Below are positions 17,842 through 30,831 of a DNA stretch of 64,000 bases, one piece after another. Both the position numbers and the translations under genes were made by a program. Below the pieces are notes generated by a model that worked only from the letters and a program-made list of their open reading frames with translations, made no database searches and was not told the DNA's origin. Within the stretch, counting starts at the first letter, position 1. Each line of letters begins with the position of its first letter. This DNA comes from Caryophanales bacterium (GTDB lineage Bacteria > Bacillota > Bacilli > Bacillales > Bacillaceae_J): contig DULJ01000040.1 of the NCBI GenBank assembly GCA_012840465.1, forward strand, positions 124,001 through 188,000. Direction: 5' to 3'.

Positions 17842-18867
17842 ATGAATGGATTACATGAAATACATAAAAAAATAAAACAAAATAAGCTAGCCCCTGTATA
17901 TGTTCTTTATGGGCAAGAAGAATTTTTAATCGAGGAAACGGTCAACTTAATCATAAATGCGGCGTTGTCAATCGAAGAAAGGGAATTCAATCTATCCCTA
18001 TTCGATATGAATGAGGTTCCCATTGATGTGGCGATTGAAGATGCCGAAACATTGCCGTTTATGGGAGACAAACGGGTAGTCATTATTAAAGATCCAGTTT
18101 TTTTCACTGGCAACAAAGACAAGACTAAGGTGGAGCATGATCTTAAAAGGCTAGAGCAATTTTTGGACTCCCCATCACCTGATGCGATTGTCATTTTTAC
18201 CGGTAATTATGACAAACTGGATGAGCGAAAAAAAATTGTTAAGTTGTTAAAGAAGAATGGAGAAGTCATCCAGGTCTCCTTAATGGATGGGAAAGCAATT
18301 AGTGCTTGGATTAAAAATAGGGTAACCAAAGTGGATAAAGAAATAGATGAGGAAGCTATTCATTTACTCCTACAGTTAGTGGGACCCAAATTAATGTTAC
18401 TCGCAAATGAGATAGAAAAGTTAATTCTTTATATTGGCGAAGATACTAAGATTGATTCTTCTGTCATCCATAATTTGGTTCCAAGAACTTTAGAACAAAA
18501 TGTCTTTGCTCTCATTGATATGATTGTAAAAAGAAGAACCCGGGATGCCTTATTGTTTTTCTATGATTTACTAGAACAAAAAGAAGAACCCATTAAAATC
18601 CTATCACTATTAGCCGGGCAGTTTCGCCTCATTTATCAAGTAAAAGAACTATATAAAAGGGGATATGGACAAAATCAAACAGGGACTTATTTAAAGGTGC
18701 ATCCATACCGTGTAAAACTCGCCGGGGAGCAGGCGTCTAAATTTAGTGAAATAGAGCTACAGCAAATAATGAATGATTTGGCGGAAATAGATTATAAAAT
18801 GAAAACGGGAAAAATGGATAAAAAGCTGTTAATAGAGCTGTTTATTCTTCAATTGAATAAAAATTAA
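17842..18867 (+). CDS. holA: DNA polymerase III subunit delta
   Basis: PVYVLYGQEEFLIEE; synteny comEC-holA-rpsT. Confidence 0.94.
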   Translation: MNGLHEIHKKIKQNKLAPVYVLYGQEEFLIEETVNLIINAALSIEEREFNLSLFDMNEVPIDVAIEDAETLPFMGDKRVVIIKDPVFFTGNKDKTKVEHDLKRLEQFLDSPSPDAIVIFTGNYDKLDERKKIVKLLKKNGEVIQVSLMDGKAISAWIKNRVTKVDKEIDEEAIHLLLQLVGPKLMLLANEIEKLILYIGEDTKIDSSVIHNLVPRTLEQNVFALIDMIVKRRTRDALLFFYDLLEQKEEPIKILSLLAGQFRLIYQVKELYKRGYGQNQTGTYLKVHPYRVKLAGEQASKFSEIELQQIMNDLAEIDYKMKTGKMDKKLLIELFILQLNKN

Positions 18868-18897
18868 AAAAAGAAGCGTTTATGACGCTTCTTTTTT
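18866..18897. terminator. Bidirectional terminator holA/rpsT
   Basis: AAAAAAAGAAGCGT ttat ACGCTTCTTTTTT. Confidence 0.85.
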
Positions 18898-18908
18898 AAT
18901 GGACTCGA

Positions 18909-19175
18909 TTATGCATTTAATTCGTTTAACTTTTTAGCTAAACGAGATTTTTGACGAGCCGCAGTATTTTTATGGATCAGGCCTTTGCGAGTAGCTTTAT
19001 CAAGCTTTTTAGAAGCTGTAATAAGTGCGCTCTTTGCAGTTTCTACATCGTTATTAACAACAAGTGTTTCAACTTTTTTAACCGCTGTACGCATGTCAGA
19101 TTTAACAGAGATGTTCTGAGCACGACGTCCTTCGTTAACTTTTACACGTTTAATAGCAGATTTAATATTTGGCAT
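18909..19175 (-). CDS. rpsT: 30S ribosomal protein S20
   Basis: [21 protein letters not shown]...; internal start with AGGAGGTG RBS. Confidence 0.96.
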   Translation of the reverse strand: MPNIKSAIKRVKVNEGRRAQNISVKSDMRTAVKKVETLVVNNDVETAKSALITASKKLDKATRKGLIHKNTAARQKSRLAKKLNELNA

Positions 19176-19264
19176 TCCTTTCACCTCCTGATAAGCCGAT
19201 AACGGCTTCACATAGAACAAATAGTATTTTATCAAAATGAATAGGGTAATGCAATACTTTCTGA

Positions 19265-19389
19265 TGTTAAATACCTCCGGTGGATGCTTCAGATTTTCAA
19301 AGGTAGTTTTTCGAGCAGATCAAAGACTAAGAACGCCACATCCTGTGGACCTAAAAATCTGGGCGTAAATACGCCAAGGTGCATTTGAT
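19265..19389 (+). repeat. Dispersed repeat family R2, full-length-type copy
   Basis: gttaaatacctccggtggatgcttcagattttcaaaggtagtttttcgagcagatcaaagactaagaacgccacatcctgtgg...gggcgtaaatacgccaaggtgcatttgat. Confidence 0.8.
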
Positions 19390-19462
19390 TGTATGCATGT
19401 TTATTTTTATTTCGGATAAGCTAAATTTTAACAGTACCTAATAGAATAAGGGGGAACTAGCC

Positions 19463-20581
19463 TTGGAACCACAATCTCTTGATTTATCAAAATATAATGT
19501 TCGAACAGATTTGGCTATTGAAGCACATGAAATGGTGGTTGACGAGCAAAAAAAACAGGATGCCAATTTATCTTCTATAGAAGGAGTGATCGTTAAAGAA
19601 AGAAAAGCAGGAAATGTAAAAATCTCAACAGTAGAAATAACTGAATTGGGAGCTAAAACAGTTGGGAAAAAGCCGGGAAATTATTTGACATTAGAGGTGC
19701 AGGGAATTAGACAGCAGGATACAGAGCTCCAGGATGAAGTACAACAAGTTTTTGCGAAAGAATTTAGTGAATTTATGAAACAAATTGGGATTAAAGACGA
19801 GGATAGCTGTCTCGTGGTTGGTTTAGGAAATTGGAACGTTACACCCGATGCACTCGGGCCGATTGCAGTTGAAAATCTACTGATAACCAAACATTTATTC
19901 ACTTTGCAACCTGAAACAGTACAAGAAGGATTCCGTTCCGTTAGCGCCATTGCACCTGGTGTTATGGGAATAACGGGAATTGAAACTAGCGATATTATTT
20001 ATGGTGTAATAGAAAAGACAAAACCAGATTTTGTAATTGCAATTGATGCATTAGCTTCCAGATCACTTGAGCGGGTTAATTCTACTATTCAAATTTCTGA
20101 TACAGGAATCCACCCAGGATCCGGCGTTGGGAATAAACGTAAGGAATTAAGTAAGGATTCCTTAGGTATACCTGTTATCGCGATCGGAATCCCCACCGTT
20201 GTAGACGCTGTATCGATTACTAGCGATACGATAGATTTTATTTTAAAGCATTTTGGACGAGAGCTTAAGGAAGGGAATAAGCCTAGTAGAAGCCTGACAC
20301 CGGCCGGGTTAACATTTGGTGAGAAAAAAGTACTTACAGATGAAGATTTACCTGGTGAAGAGGAAAGACGCTCTTTTCTTGGCTTAATTGGTACACTTCC
20401 TGATGAAGAAAAACGGAAATTAATCCATGAAGTACTTGCACCGTTAGGACATAATTTAATGGTAACACCAAAGGAGGTAGATGTCTTTATTGAGGATATG
20501 GCTAATATCATTGCGGCCGGCTTAAATGCGGCCCTTCACTATGAAGTTGATCAAGATAATATTGGTTCTTACACTCATTAA
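19463..20581 (+). CDS. gpr: GPR endopeptidase (spore protease)
   Basis: [43 protein letters not shown]. Confidence 0.96.
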   Translation: MEPQSLDLSKYNVRTDLAIEAHEMVVDEQKKQDANLSSIEGVIVKERKAGNVKISTVEITELGAKTVGKKPGNYLTLEVQGIRQQDTELQDEVQQVFAKEFSEFMKQIGIKDEDSCLVVGLGNWNVTPDALGPIAVENLLITKHLFTLQPETVQEGFRSVSAIAPGVMGITGIETSDIIYGVIEKTKPDFVIAIDALASRSLERVNSTIQISDTGIHPGSGVGNKRKELSKDSLGIPVIAIGIPTVVDAVSITSDTIDFILKHFGRELKEGNKPSRSLTPAGLTFGEKKVLTDEDLPGEEERRSFLGLIGTLPDEEKRKLIHEVLAPLGHNLMVTPKEVDVFIEDMANIIAAGLNAALHYEVDQDNIGSYTH

Positions 20582-20606
20582 ACATACCGATACCTTCGAA
20601 ACTATC

Positions 20607-20754
20607 AACTTTATTCAGTAGGCTGAATAAAGTTGAAGCCTCCGGCGAGCCTTGCGATTTTCAAAGGTAGTTTTTCAAGCAGATCAATGACTAAGAACAC
20701 CACATCCTGCGGGCTTAAAAAATCTGGGCGCAAATACGCCAAGGCGCATTTGAT
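20607..20754 (+). repeat. Dispersed repeat family R2, full-length copy with 5' hairpin
   Basis: CAACTTTATTCAG-TAGG-CTGAATAAAGTTG perfect hairpin followed by the R2 body to ...caaatacgccaaggcgcatttgat. Confidence 0.82.
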
Positions 20755-20827
20755 TTGGATTGCAGGTTCTATCTCTCAAAGCTTAGGCATAAATGTTAGT
20801 AGAGAAGCTTTGAGAGGGTGAGAGAGT

Positions 20828-21991
20828 TTGCGCTTTCGTAACTTAATGATTTCGTTTAATGGAAACACAATTATTAAGCCAATTATGATGGGAACGATAT
20901 CGATGATGGTTATGTTTGTTATTACTGGTATGCTTACGGCTCTTAAGCCTGAGTTAAGAATATCATCGTCATCTATTAACGGGTGGAGTAAACAATTAGA
21001 TACAACGGCCTATGTTCATTTACTAGGCTTTGAAAATCAATATTTTAAACAGGCATTTGAAGATACAAACCAACCGCCCATCAGCCTTAGTACACTATTC
21101 TTTGAATTGGCGACAAGTATCAACCCTAATGATCCACGAAGTTTACTTGGCAGAGAGCTTCCGGGATTTTCCTTATTCGATGGAGAAATTATCGTCGCTG
21201 GGCAAGGTACAAACTATACGAATATGCCTATAGAATCGTCACCGCCAATGGAAGTGCTCTTACAGGAACGTGAAGCCTCCATCGAAAGCTTGGAAAAATT
21301 GGATGAGTCAAAAAGTGTAACTCATCCAACATTGACGACAAATGGCAAGAAAGTTGTTTATATATATACAACCCATTCGAGAGAATCGTACTTACCACAC
21401 TTACCTGATGGTACAAAAGTCTCTGAAGCCTACTCACATGAGATAAATGTGATGACGGTGGCTGAAAAGCTTAGCAAAGAGTTAGAAAATAGAGGAATTG
21501 GAACTCAATTTGAAGGTGCTGATATTACGAAGCTTTTATCTGAAAAAGGAATGAATTATAATCAGTCCTATGATGCTTCAAGACCAGTTGTTAAAAATGC
21601 AATGGCCAATAATCGTGATTTAAAATACTTCTTCGATATTCATCGCGATTCTCAGTCGCATAAAATAACGACGACAAAAATTAATGGAAAAGATTATGCT
21701 AGAACTATTTTTATCATCGGTGGCGAACATGCAAAGTACAAACAAAATTTAAAAATGGCTACTGATTTGCATAATCTTTTAGAAAAAGAATATCCAGGCT
21801 TAAGTCGCGGGGTTACGAAAAAACAAGGAGAAGGCACGAACGGTAAATTCAATCAAGACTTGTCAGAAAATGCTATTTTAATTGAAATGGGTGGCCCAGA
21901 AAACTCATTGGAAGAAGTATATCGCACAGTCGAAGCGATTGCTGAAATATTTAGCGAATATTATTGGCAAGCTGAAGAAGTTAATGGCTAA
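20828..21991 (+). CDS. spoIIP: Stage II sporulation protein P
   Basis: YIYTTHSRESYLPHL; FFDIHRDSQ; IEMGGPENSLEEVYRT; follows gpr. Confidence 0.95.
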   Translation: MRFRNLMISFNGNTIIKPIMMGTISMMVMFVITGMLTALKPELRISSSSINGWSKQLDTTAYVHLLGFENQYFKQAFEDTNQPPISLSTLFFELATSINPNDPRSLLGRELPGFSLFDGEIIVAGQGTNYTNMPIESSPPMEVLLQEREASIESLEKLDESKSVTHPTLTTNGKKVVYIYTTHSRESYLPHLPDGTKVSEAYSHEINVMTVAEKLSKELENRGIGTQFEGADITKLLSEKGMNYNQSYDASRPVVKNAMANNRDLKYFFDIHRDSQSHKITTTKINGKDYARTIFIIGGEHAKYKQNLKMATDLHNLLEKEYPGLSRGVTKKQGEGTNGKFNQDLSENAILIEMGGPENSLEEVYRTVEAIAEIFSEYYWQAEEVNG

Positions 21992-21993
21992 AA

Positions 21994-22368
21994 GTGAATG
22001 GACAGAAGGGATCTATGATGAAAAAGTTTATATTGAAATTTTTTCTTTTAGTAATTACGTTGTTTTTCGGCGTTCTCCTCGGGATGCAGCAAGCGAATGA
22101 AGGACTTTTGCAGATGAAGGGCTTCGATGATAAAACGTTTAGTGGAGCCTTTCATTTTAAAAAAACTGAGGCTGGTGAAGTTGAAGCAGCAGTACTCGGT
22201 CAAGAAATTACAGCACATGATATCGAAGAAAAACAAAAAAAATTAGAAGAAATGAAGGCATTTCATCTCCTATCTAATTTAGGCAGTAGGCTCGGTGATA
22301 TGTTATCAATTATGTTTCAACAACTTACCAATTTAGTCGTTACCTCCTTGGATAAAGCTTTATCATAA
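21994..22368 (+). CDS. yqxA: YqxA family protein
   Basis: N-terminal TM, LGMQQANEGLLQMKGFDD; between spoIIP and lepA. Confidence 0.85.
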   Translation: MNGQKGSMMKKFILKFFLLVITLFFGVLLGMQQANEGLLQMKGFDDKTFSGAFHFKKTEAGEVEAAVLGQEITAHDIEEKQKKLEEMKAFHLLSNLGSRLGDMLSIMFQQLTNLVVTSLDKALS

Positions 22369-22381
22369 GAAGGCTAATATA

Positions 22382-22415
22382 AAAGGCATGAGGAAAGAAG
22401 TCCTCGTGCCTTTCG
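22382..22415. terminator. Hairpin terminator
   Basis: AAAGGCATGAGGA aagaag TCCTCGTGCCTTT. Confidence 0.8.
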
Positions 22416-22419
22416 CATT

Positions 22420-22572
22420 TCTAATGTCCAGCTCAAGCACCCAGCGACTAGTAAACTTCGCCCACCTCCCTACGATAAGTCAACATCGACTTACTTTGTT
22501 CGTCGTGTTTCCTTTATCTCAGTCGATGTGCTCCAGTTTATACGTCGCTAAACGGGTGTTTTCGCATTTCTA
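22420..22572 (-). repeat. Dispersed repeat family R1, full-length copy (inverted)
   Basis: Reverse complement reads gaaaacacccgtttagcgacgtataaactggagcacatcgactgagataaaggaaacacgacg... Confidence 0.85.
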
Positions 22573-22645
22573 ATTGAATAGTTAATAGGTTATTTGATAT
22601 AATCATCTTCAGTGTAATTTTGCTCACATTAGTAGGAGTGGTTAT

Positions 22646-24484
22646 TTGATGAATAAAGAAACTAGACATGAGCGTCAAAAACGAATTCGTAACTTTTCAA
22701 TTATTGCTCATATTGACCATGGGAAATCAACATTAGCAGACCGGTTACTAGAAAAGACTAGTACAGTATCCCAACGGGAGATGAAAGAGCAGATTCTTGA
22801 CGCTATGGATTTAGAACGGGAACGTGGTATTACAATTAAGTTAAATGCCGTTCAATTATTATATAAAGCGAAAGATGGCAATGAATATATTCTTCACCTA
22901 ATTGATACTCCTGGACATGTTGACTTTACTTATGAGGTATCAAGAAGTTTAGCTGCATGTGAAGGAGCTATTCTAGTAGTTGATGCGGCGCAAGGGATCG
23001 AAGCGCAAACATTAGCGAATGTTTATTTGGCGTTGGATAGCGATCTTGAAATTTTACCGGTAATTAATAAAATTGATTTACCAAGTGCTGACCCAGAGCG
23101 GGTTCGCCAAGAAATTGAAGATGTAATTGGACTTGATGCTTCCGACGCTGTTCTTGCTTCAGCGAAAGCCGGAATTGGAATAGAAGATATCTTAGAGCAA
23201 ATTGTTGAAAAGGTTCCAGCTCCAACGGGCGACCCGGATGCGCCGTTGAAGGCATTGATTTTCGACTCTTTATATGATTCCTACCGCGGGGTTATAACCT
23301 ATATCCGTGTTGTTGATGGAACTGTAAAAGTTGGCGACAAAATCAGAATGATAGCGACAGGTAAAGAGTTTGAGGTAAATGAAGTGGGTGTATTCACTCC
23401 AAAGGCCGTACCAAGAGACGAATTAACGGTCGGTGATGTTGGCTTTTTGACCGCGTCCATCAAGAATGTAAGTGATACGAGAGTCGGAGATACAATTACT
23501 AGTGCAGGGAATCCGGCACCAAAGGCTTTACCAGGGTACCGTAAACTTAATCCGATGGTATTCTGTGGCTTATACCCAATCGATTCTAAAGATTATAATG
23601 ACCTGCGTGAAGCCCTTGAAAAATTAGAATTAAACGATTCCTCCCTTCAATTTGAAGCGGAAACATCCCAGGCGCTCGGATTTGGCTTCCGATGTGGCTT
23701 CTTAGGGCTACTCCATATGGAGATTATCCAAGAGCGGATCGAACGGGAGTTTAATATCGATTTAATTACAACAGCGCCAAGTGTTATTTATAAGGTAGAG
23801 TTAACGAGTGGCGAAGAAATTACCGTAGAAAATCCGTCAAAAATGCCGGATCCACAAAGCATTGCCGGAATTTTTGAACCTTATGTAAAAGCAAAAATAA
23901 TGGTTCCAAATGATTTTGTTGGATCTGTTATGGAATTATGTCAAGGTAAGCGCGGTAATTTTATTGATATGCAGTACCTTGATGAAAATCGCGTTACTAT
24001 TACTTATGAACTGCCACTTTCAGAAATTGTTTATGATTTCTTTGATATTTTAAAATCTAATACAAAAGGATACGCTTCCTTTGACTATGAATTAATAGGG
24101 TATAAACAGTCTAAGCTAGTGAAAATGGATATTCTATTAAATGGTGAACAAGTCGATGCTTTATCATTTATCGTTCATCGCGACTTTGCCTATGATCGTG
24201 GTAAGGTCATAGTTGAAAAGCTAAAGGAGCTTATTCCAAGACAGCAATTTGAAGTGCCCGTGCAGGCTGCAGTTGGTACGAAAATTGTGGCCAGATCAAC
24301 AATCAAGTCAATGGGTAAAAACGTTCTAGCAAAATGTTACGGTGGAGATATTTCACGGAAACGTAAATTGTTGGAAAAGCAAAAAGAAGGTAAAAAGCGC
24401 ATGAAACAAGTTGGGTCAGTCGAAGTTCCTCAGGAAGCGTTCATGGCAGTACTACGAATGGATGATAATAATAGTAAGAAATAA
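22646..24484 (+). CDS. lepA: Elongation factor 4 (LepA)
   Basis: [36 protein letters not shown]. Confidence 0.97.
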   Translation: MMNKETRHERQKRIRNFSIIAHIDHGKSTLADRLLEKTSTVSQREMKEQILDAMDLERERGITIKLNAVQLLYKAKDGNEYILHLIDTPGHVDFTYEVSRSLAACEGAILVVDAAQGIEAQTLANVYLALDSDLEILPVINKIDLPSADPERVRQEIEDVIGLDASDAVLASAKAGIGIEDILEQIVEKVPAPTGDPDAPLKALIFDSLYDSYRGVITYIRVVDGTVKVGDKIRMIATGKEFEVNEVGVFTPKAVPRDELTVGDVGFLTASIKNVSDTRVGDTITSAGNPAPKALPGYRKLNPMVFCGLYPIDSKDYNDLREALEKLELNDSSLQFEAETSQALGFGFRCGFLGLLHMEIIQERIEREFNIDLITTAPSVIYKVELTSGEEITVENPSKMPDPQSIAGIFEPYVKAKIMVPNDFVGSVMELCQGKRGNFIDMQYLDENRVTITYELPLSEIVYDFFDILKSNTKGYASFDYELIGYKQSKLVKMDILLNGEQVDALSFIVHRDFAYDRGKVIVEKLKELIPRQQFEVPVQAAVGTKIVARSTIKSMGKNVLAKCYGGDISRKRKLLEKQKEGKKRMKQVGSVEVPQEAFMAVLRMDDNNSKK

Positions 24485-24513
24485 AGGGGTGGCTTTGATA
24501 GCCATCCTTTTTT
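24484..24513 (+). terminator. lepA terminator
   Basis: GGTGGC tttgata GCCATCC TTTTTT. Confidence 0.75.
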
Positions 24514-24514
24514 C

Positions 24515-24602
24515 TACTATCAGAATCTATATTTTAATTTGTAGATAGTATAAGAAAGGACATCGACTTCCGCCATTATTGGCGGCAAGTCATGTCTTTC
24601 TA
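24515..24602 (+). repeat. Structured repeat family R3, copy 1
   Basis: tactatcagaat...gtagatagtataagaaaggacatcgacttccgcc attatt ggcggcaagtcatgtctttct; compare 39895-39978. Confidence 0.75.
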
Positions 24603-24627
24603 AGAATTAAAAGAAAAGAGTGATTGG

Positions 24628-25767
24628 ATGGTTAAATCAGTATATCTTCATATACCCTTTTGCGAGCATATTTGTCATTATTGTGATTTTAATAAATTTT
24701 ATATAAAAAATCAGCCGGTGGAAGACTATTTAAAAGCAATGGAAAAAGAAATGGAACAATCAATTGCAAGATTTGGGATCGAGGACGTACAGACCATTTT
24801 TGTCGGCGGTGGCACCCCTACCTCTTTAACAATAAAACAGCTTGATTTATTTCTTAATGGAATCCATAAGCATTTTGGGGGATATATTAATTCTGAAATA
24901 GAATTCACGTTTGAAGCCAACCCCAGTTACCTATCAAAAGATAAGCTTCTCCTCTTATCTGAAGCAGGCGTAAATCGTTTAAGCTTTGGTGTACAGGTTT
25001 TTGATGACGAGTTGTTGGAAAAGATCGGGCGAACACATCGGGCAGTCGACGTTTTTCAGACGATTTCATTAGCAAAAGAAGTCGGTTTTCAAAATATAAA
25101 TGCTGATCTCATATACAGCTTGCCCGGACAAACTGTTGAAGGTTTCAAAGATACATTAAAACAAGCATTTTCACTTGATGTCCAGCACTTTTCTGGGTAT
25201 TCCTTACAGATCGAGCCAAAAACAGTTTTTTACAATTTGAAGAGAAAAGGAAAGCTACAATTACCGACAGAGGATGAAGAAGTAGAAATGTATACTGTTT
25301 TAATGGAAAAAATGGCTTTGCATGGATATAACCAGTATGAAATTAGTAATTTTTCAAAGTCTGGGTTGGAAAGCAGACATAATTTAACTTATTGGAACAA
25401 TGATGAATACTTCGGAATTGGAGCAGGGGCCCATAGTTATGTACATGGAGTTAGAAGAGTAAATGCGGCACCGCTCAATCAATATATTTCATTAATAAAA
25501 GAAACTGGATTTCCTTATGTAGAAGAAAATGGACTAACGGAAAGGGAACGAATGGAGGAAGAAGTATTTCTTGGGTTAAGAAAAAATTCGGGTGTTTCGA
25601 AAGAAGTATTCTATCAAAAGTTCGGAAAGGATTTGAATAGTATATTCGGCAATGAAATCAAGGCCCAAATTGGGAAGGGATTACTGGATGAAAGCCAGAA
25701 ATCAATTAAACTTACTAGAAAAGGTATGTTTTTAGGGAATGAAGTATTCCAAGCCTTTTTATGTTGA
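24628..25767 (+). CDS. hemW: Radical SAM heme chaperone HemW
   Basis: YLHIPFCEHICHYCDFNKF; GGGTPTSL. Confidence 0.95.
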   Translation: MVKSVYLHIPFCEHICHYCDFNKFYIKNQPVEDYLKAMEKEMEQSIARFGIEDVQTIFVGGGTPTSLTIKQLDLFLNGIHKHFGGYINSEIEFTFEANPSYLSKDKLLLLSEAGVNRLSFGVQVFDDELLEKIGRTHRAVDVFQTISLAKEVGFQNINADLIYSLPGQTVEGFKDTLKQAFSLDVQHFSGYSLQIEPKTVFYNLKRKGKLQLPTEDEEVEMYTVLMEKMALHGYNQYEISNFSKSGLESRHNLTYWNNDEYFGIGAGAHSYVHGVRRVNAAPLNQYISLIKETGFPYVEENGLTERERMEEEVFLGLRKNSGVSKEVFYQKFGKDLNSIFGNEIKAQIGKGLLDESQKSIKLTRKGMFLGNEVFQAFLC

Positions 25768-25804
25768 CAATATACGCTTGGTTTTGGTAACTTATTATAT
25801 AGAA

Positions 25805-25831
25805 TTAGCACTCAACATACATGAGTGCTAA
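25805..25831. promoter_or_regulatory. CIRCE operator (HrcA binding site)
   Basis: TTAGCACTC-N9-GAGTGCTAA, perfect match, immediately upstream of hrcA. Confidence 0.97.
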
Positions 25832-25847
25832 CAGAGGTGATTAAACT

Positions 25848-26882
25848 ATGCTAACAGAACGTCAGTTGTTGATCTTGCAAGTGATCATTGATGACTTTAT
25901 TCGCTCAGCACAAGCTGTTGGCTCTAGAACGATAGCCAAAAAAGAGGATATTTCATTTAGTCCAGCAACGATTCGCAATGACATGGCCGATTTGGAGGAA
26001 ATGGGTTTTATCGAAAAGCCTCATACTTCTTCAGGGCGCATTCCTTCTGAAAAGGGATATCGTTTTTATGTCGATCACCTGTTATCGCCTTCTTCGATAA
26101 ATGAGGAGGAATTATGGACTATTCGTTCCCTTTTTGATAGCAAAATTTATGAAATTGAAATGGTTGCGAAAAAGTCCGCAAAACTTCTTTCTGAGTTTAC
26201 AAACTATACTACCATTGTATTAGGTCCAGCATTAATGGAAACTCGACTTAAGCAAATTCAAATGATTCCACTCAATCGTGATAGTGTCGTCGCCATTATC
26301 ATAACTGATACTGGCCATGTTGAGCACCGAACATTATCACTACCAGATGGTTTAGACTCTTTAGAATTAGAAAAAATTGTAAATATTCTTAATGAGCAAC
26401 TGAAGGGATGTCCGATAGCTGAACTGCAGGAATGTGTTCAAAAGGAACTAGTTGGAATTATAAAGAAGAATCTTTATGATCATAATCGTGTATTTAAGTT
26501 GTTAACGAATATGTTCGGTCATACAAAGGCTGAAAAAGTGTTTTATGGAGGGAAAACGAATATGTTCTCCCAACCTGAGTTTAATGATGTTCAAAAGATT
26601 CGTTCCTTACTGTCAGTTATCGAGCAAGAAAGTGTTATTTATAATTTGTTTAAATCAACGAGTACTGGAATCACAGTAAGGATTGGTCAAGAAAATCAGA
26701 TGCAGGAAATGCAGGATTGCAGCGTTATAACGGCAACTTATTCAATTGGAAATGAACCAATGGGGACAATTGCAATTTTGGGACCAACAAGAATGGAGTA
26801 CGCAAGAGTCATAACGTTGTTAAACATCTTTTCCCAAGATTTATCAAAGGTATTAACTTCCTTGTATCAAAACGAAAAGTAA
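25848..26882 (+). CDS. hrcA: Heat-inducible transcription repressor HrcA
   Basis: VGSRTIAKKEDISFSPATIRNDMADLEEMGFIEKPHTSSGRIPS. Confidence 0.97.
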   Translation: MLTERQLLILQVIIDDFIRSAQAVGSRTIAKKEDISFSPATIRNDMADLEEMGFIEKPHTSSGRIPSEKGYRFYVDHLLSPSSINEEELWTIRSLFDSKIYEIEMVAKKSAKLLSEFTNYTTIVLGPALMETRLKQIQMIPLNRDSVVAIIITDTGHVEHRTLSLPDGLDSLELEKIVNILNEQLKGCPIAELQECVQKELVGIIKKNLYDHNRVFKLLTNMFGHTKAEKVFYGGKTNMFSQPEFNDVQKIRSLLSVIEQESVIYNLFKSTSTGITVRIGQENQMQEMQDCSVITATYSIGNEPMGTIAILGPTRMEYARVITLLNIFSQDLSKVLTSLYQNEK

Positions 26883-26972
26883 TGGTCATATTGGTAAAGG
26901 GAAGATTGATAGAAAAGCTTGTTTGAGCTTTTCTGCTTACATAAAAAGGCAAGTTTGTGGGAGGTGAAACGA

Positions 26973-27578
26973 ATGGTTAATAAAAACTATTCGCAAGAAG
27001 AGGCAAATGAAGAAAAGGTAGCAGAAGCTACACTAAATAATGATTCTGTCACCGAATCAGCTGAACAAACTATAGATAATCAGGCGGAATCAATTCAAGA
27101 AGAGGAAGTAAACGGGGTGTCCGCTGAACAATTAGAAATCCTAAGATTACAGCAGGAGCTTGATGATAGACAAAATCGTCTTTTACGACTGCAAGCAGAT
27201 CTTGAAAACTACCGTCGTAGGGTTCGTTTGGACCAGGAAGCAGCAGCGAAGTACCGTGCCCAAAGCTTAATTGAAAATATTCTTCCGGCGCTTGATAATT
27301 TCGATCGAGCATTGAATATCGAAGCGAAGGAAGAGGAGACATTACAATTGCTTAAAGGTGTGGAAATGGTACACCGTCAATTGCTTGACGCTTTGAAAAC
27401 AGAAGGATTAGATATTATTGAGGCTACCGGCAAGGAATTTGATCCTAATTTCCATCAGGCTGTAATGCAAGTGGAAGTTAGTAATTATGATTCAAACGTT
27501 GTTGTAGATGAACTGCAAAAGGGATATATTTTGAAGGATCGTGTTATCCGTCCTACAATGGTCAAAGTTAATCAATAA
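26973..27578 (+). CDS. grpE: Nucleotide exchange factor GrpE
   Basis: RLQADLENYRRRVRLDQEAAAKY; operon position; start MVNKNYS with GGGAGGTG RBS. Confidence 0.96.
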   Translation: MVNKNYSQEEANEEKVAEATLNNDSVTESAEQTIDNQAESIQEEEVNGVSAEQLEILRLQQELDDRQNRLLRLQADLENYRRRVRLDQEAAAKYRAQSLIENILPALDNFDRALNIEAKEEETLQLLKGVEMVHRQLLDALKTEGLDIIEATGKEFDPNFHQAVMQVEVSNYDSNVVVDELQKGYILKDRVIRPTMVKVNQ

Positions 27579-27612
27579 TAAATTGTTGAATATATAAAAT
27601 AGGAAATTTTGA

Positions 27613-29478
<1,866 letters not shown>

Positions 29479-29502
29479 AACTTACGCCCAGGCGTAGAAT
29501 TG

Positions 29503-29542
29503 AACGGTCAAAGTCAGGGCTGCCTTGACTTTGACCGTTTTA
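29503..29542 (+). terminator. Strong hairpin between dnaK and dnaJ
   Basis: AACGGTCAAAGTCA gggctgcct TGACTTTGACCGTT TT. Confidence 0.75.
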
Positions 29543-29549
29543 ACTTTTT

Positions 29550-29612
29550 CAGCAGAAGTATGCTGAATAAAGTTAAAAGCCTCCGGCGCAAACACGCCAA
29601 GGTGTATTTGAT
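29550..29612 (+). repeat. Dispersed repeat family R2, deleted copy inside the dnaK operon
   Basis: aactttttcagcagaagtatgctgaataaagttaaaagcctccggcgcaaacacgccaaggtgtatttgat. Confidence 0.8.
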
Positions 29613-29709
29613 GTCACAATCTACTAAGGTTGCATACCTTAGATTAAAAATGTTATTATAATCGTTATGCAGATAAGATTAGAACGGGATTTTCGGGAGT
29701 GGATATGAT

Positions 29710-30831
29710 ATGAGTAAACGAGACTATTATGAAGTCCTCGAAGTGGCAAAGGATGCCTCTAAAGATGAGATAAAAAAGGCATATCGCAAGCTTGCAAGAC
29801 AATATCACCCAGATGTGAACAAGGAACCGGATGCTACTGATAAGTTTAAAGAAATCGCAGAAGCATATGAGGTTTTAGGTGATGATCAGAAACGGGCAAA
29901 TTATGATCAATTCGGTCATACAGATCCGAACCAAGGCGGCTTTGGTGGTTTCGAAGGCGCTGATTTTGGAGGATTTGGTGATATTTTTGATATGTTTTTT
30001 GGTGGGGGAGGATCAAAAAGACGCGATCCGAATGCCCCAAGGCAAGGTGCTGACCTTCAATATACAATGACCTTAGATTTTAAGGAAGCAGCCTTTGGTA
30101 AAGAAACTGATTTAGAGATTCCAAAGGAAGAAGAATGCGATACCTGTCATGGCAGTGGCGCGAAACCTGGTACTAAACCAGAAACGTGTTCACATTGTAA
30201 TGGATCAGGTCAATTGAATGTGGAACAAAACACACCATTTGGTCGAATCGTTAATCGCCGTGTATGCCATTACTGTAACGGTACTGGAAAAATGATTAAA
30301 GATAAGTGTTCTACATGTGGTGGTTCTGGAAAGGTTAAGAAACGCAAGAAAATTCATGTGAAAATTCCTGCCGGTGTTGATGAAGGACAACAAATGCGTG
30401 TTTCTGGTCAAGGGGAGCCGGGTATTAATGGAGGACCTTCAGGGGACTTATATGTTGTCTTCCATGTGAAGCCACATGAGTTTTTTGAACGTGATGGCGA
30501 TGATATTTATTGTGAAATGCCAATTACTTTTGTTCAAGCAGCGCTTGGCGATGAAATTGAAGTTCCAACCCTTCATGGTAAGGTGAAATTAAAAGTACCT
30601 GCAGGTACACAAACGGGTACTAACTTCCGTCTAAGAGGCAAAGGTGTTCCAAACGTAAGGGGCTATGGTCAAGGTGACCAACATATCAAGATTCGTGTTA
30701 TAACACCAACGAAGCTAAGTAATCGTCAAAAAGAACTGCTCCGTGAATTAGCAGAGCTTACTGGTGACGAAGCTCCAGCCGAACATGAGGATAGCTTCTT
30801 CGCTAAAGTAAAAAGAGCATTTAAAGGCTAG
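29710..30831 (+). CDS. dnaJ: Molecular chaperone DnaJ
   Basis: J-domain with HPD; four CxxCxGxG zinc motifs. Confidence 0.98.
   Translation: MSKRDYYEVLEVAKDASKDEIKKAYRKLARQYHPDVNKEPDATDKFKEIAEAYEVLGDDQKRANYDQFGHTDPNQGGFGGFEGADFGGFGDIFDMFFGGGGSKRRDPNAPRQGADLQYTMTLDFKEAAFGKETDLEIPKEEECDTCHGSGAKPGTKPETCSHCNGSGQLNVEQNTPFGRIVNRRVCHYCNGTGKMIKDKCSTCGGSGKVKKRKKIHVKIPAGVDEGQQMRVSGQGEPGINGGPSGDLYVVFHVKPHEFFERDGDDIYCEMPITFVQAALGDEIEVPTLHGKVKLKVPAGTQTGTNFRLRGKGVPNVRGYGQGDQHIKIRVITPTKLSNRQKELLRELAELTGDEAPAEHEDSFFAKVKRAFKG

Noticed and set aside
17591-17842. 83-aa ORF before holA
   Set aside because: Begins inside repeat R2 and has no recognisable domain; probably non-coding.
20089-20511. 140-aa minus-strand ORF
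   Set aside because: Antisense to gpr, a strongly supported conserved gene.
22388-22573. 61-aa ORF after yqxA
   Set aside because: Lies within a terminator and an inverted R1 repeat; not a gene.
25764-25800. Sigma-A promoter TTGACA ... TATTAT for hrcA
   Set aside because: The obvious boxes are 23 nt apart, too far; a promoter must exist near CIRCE but I cannot place the hexamers with confidence.
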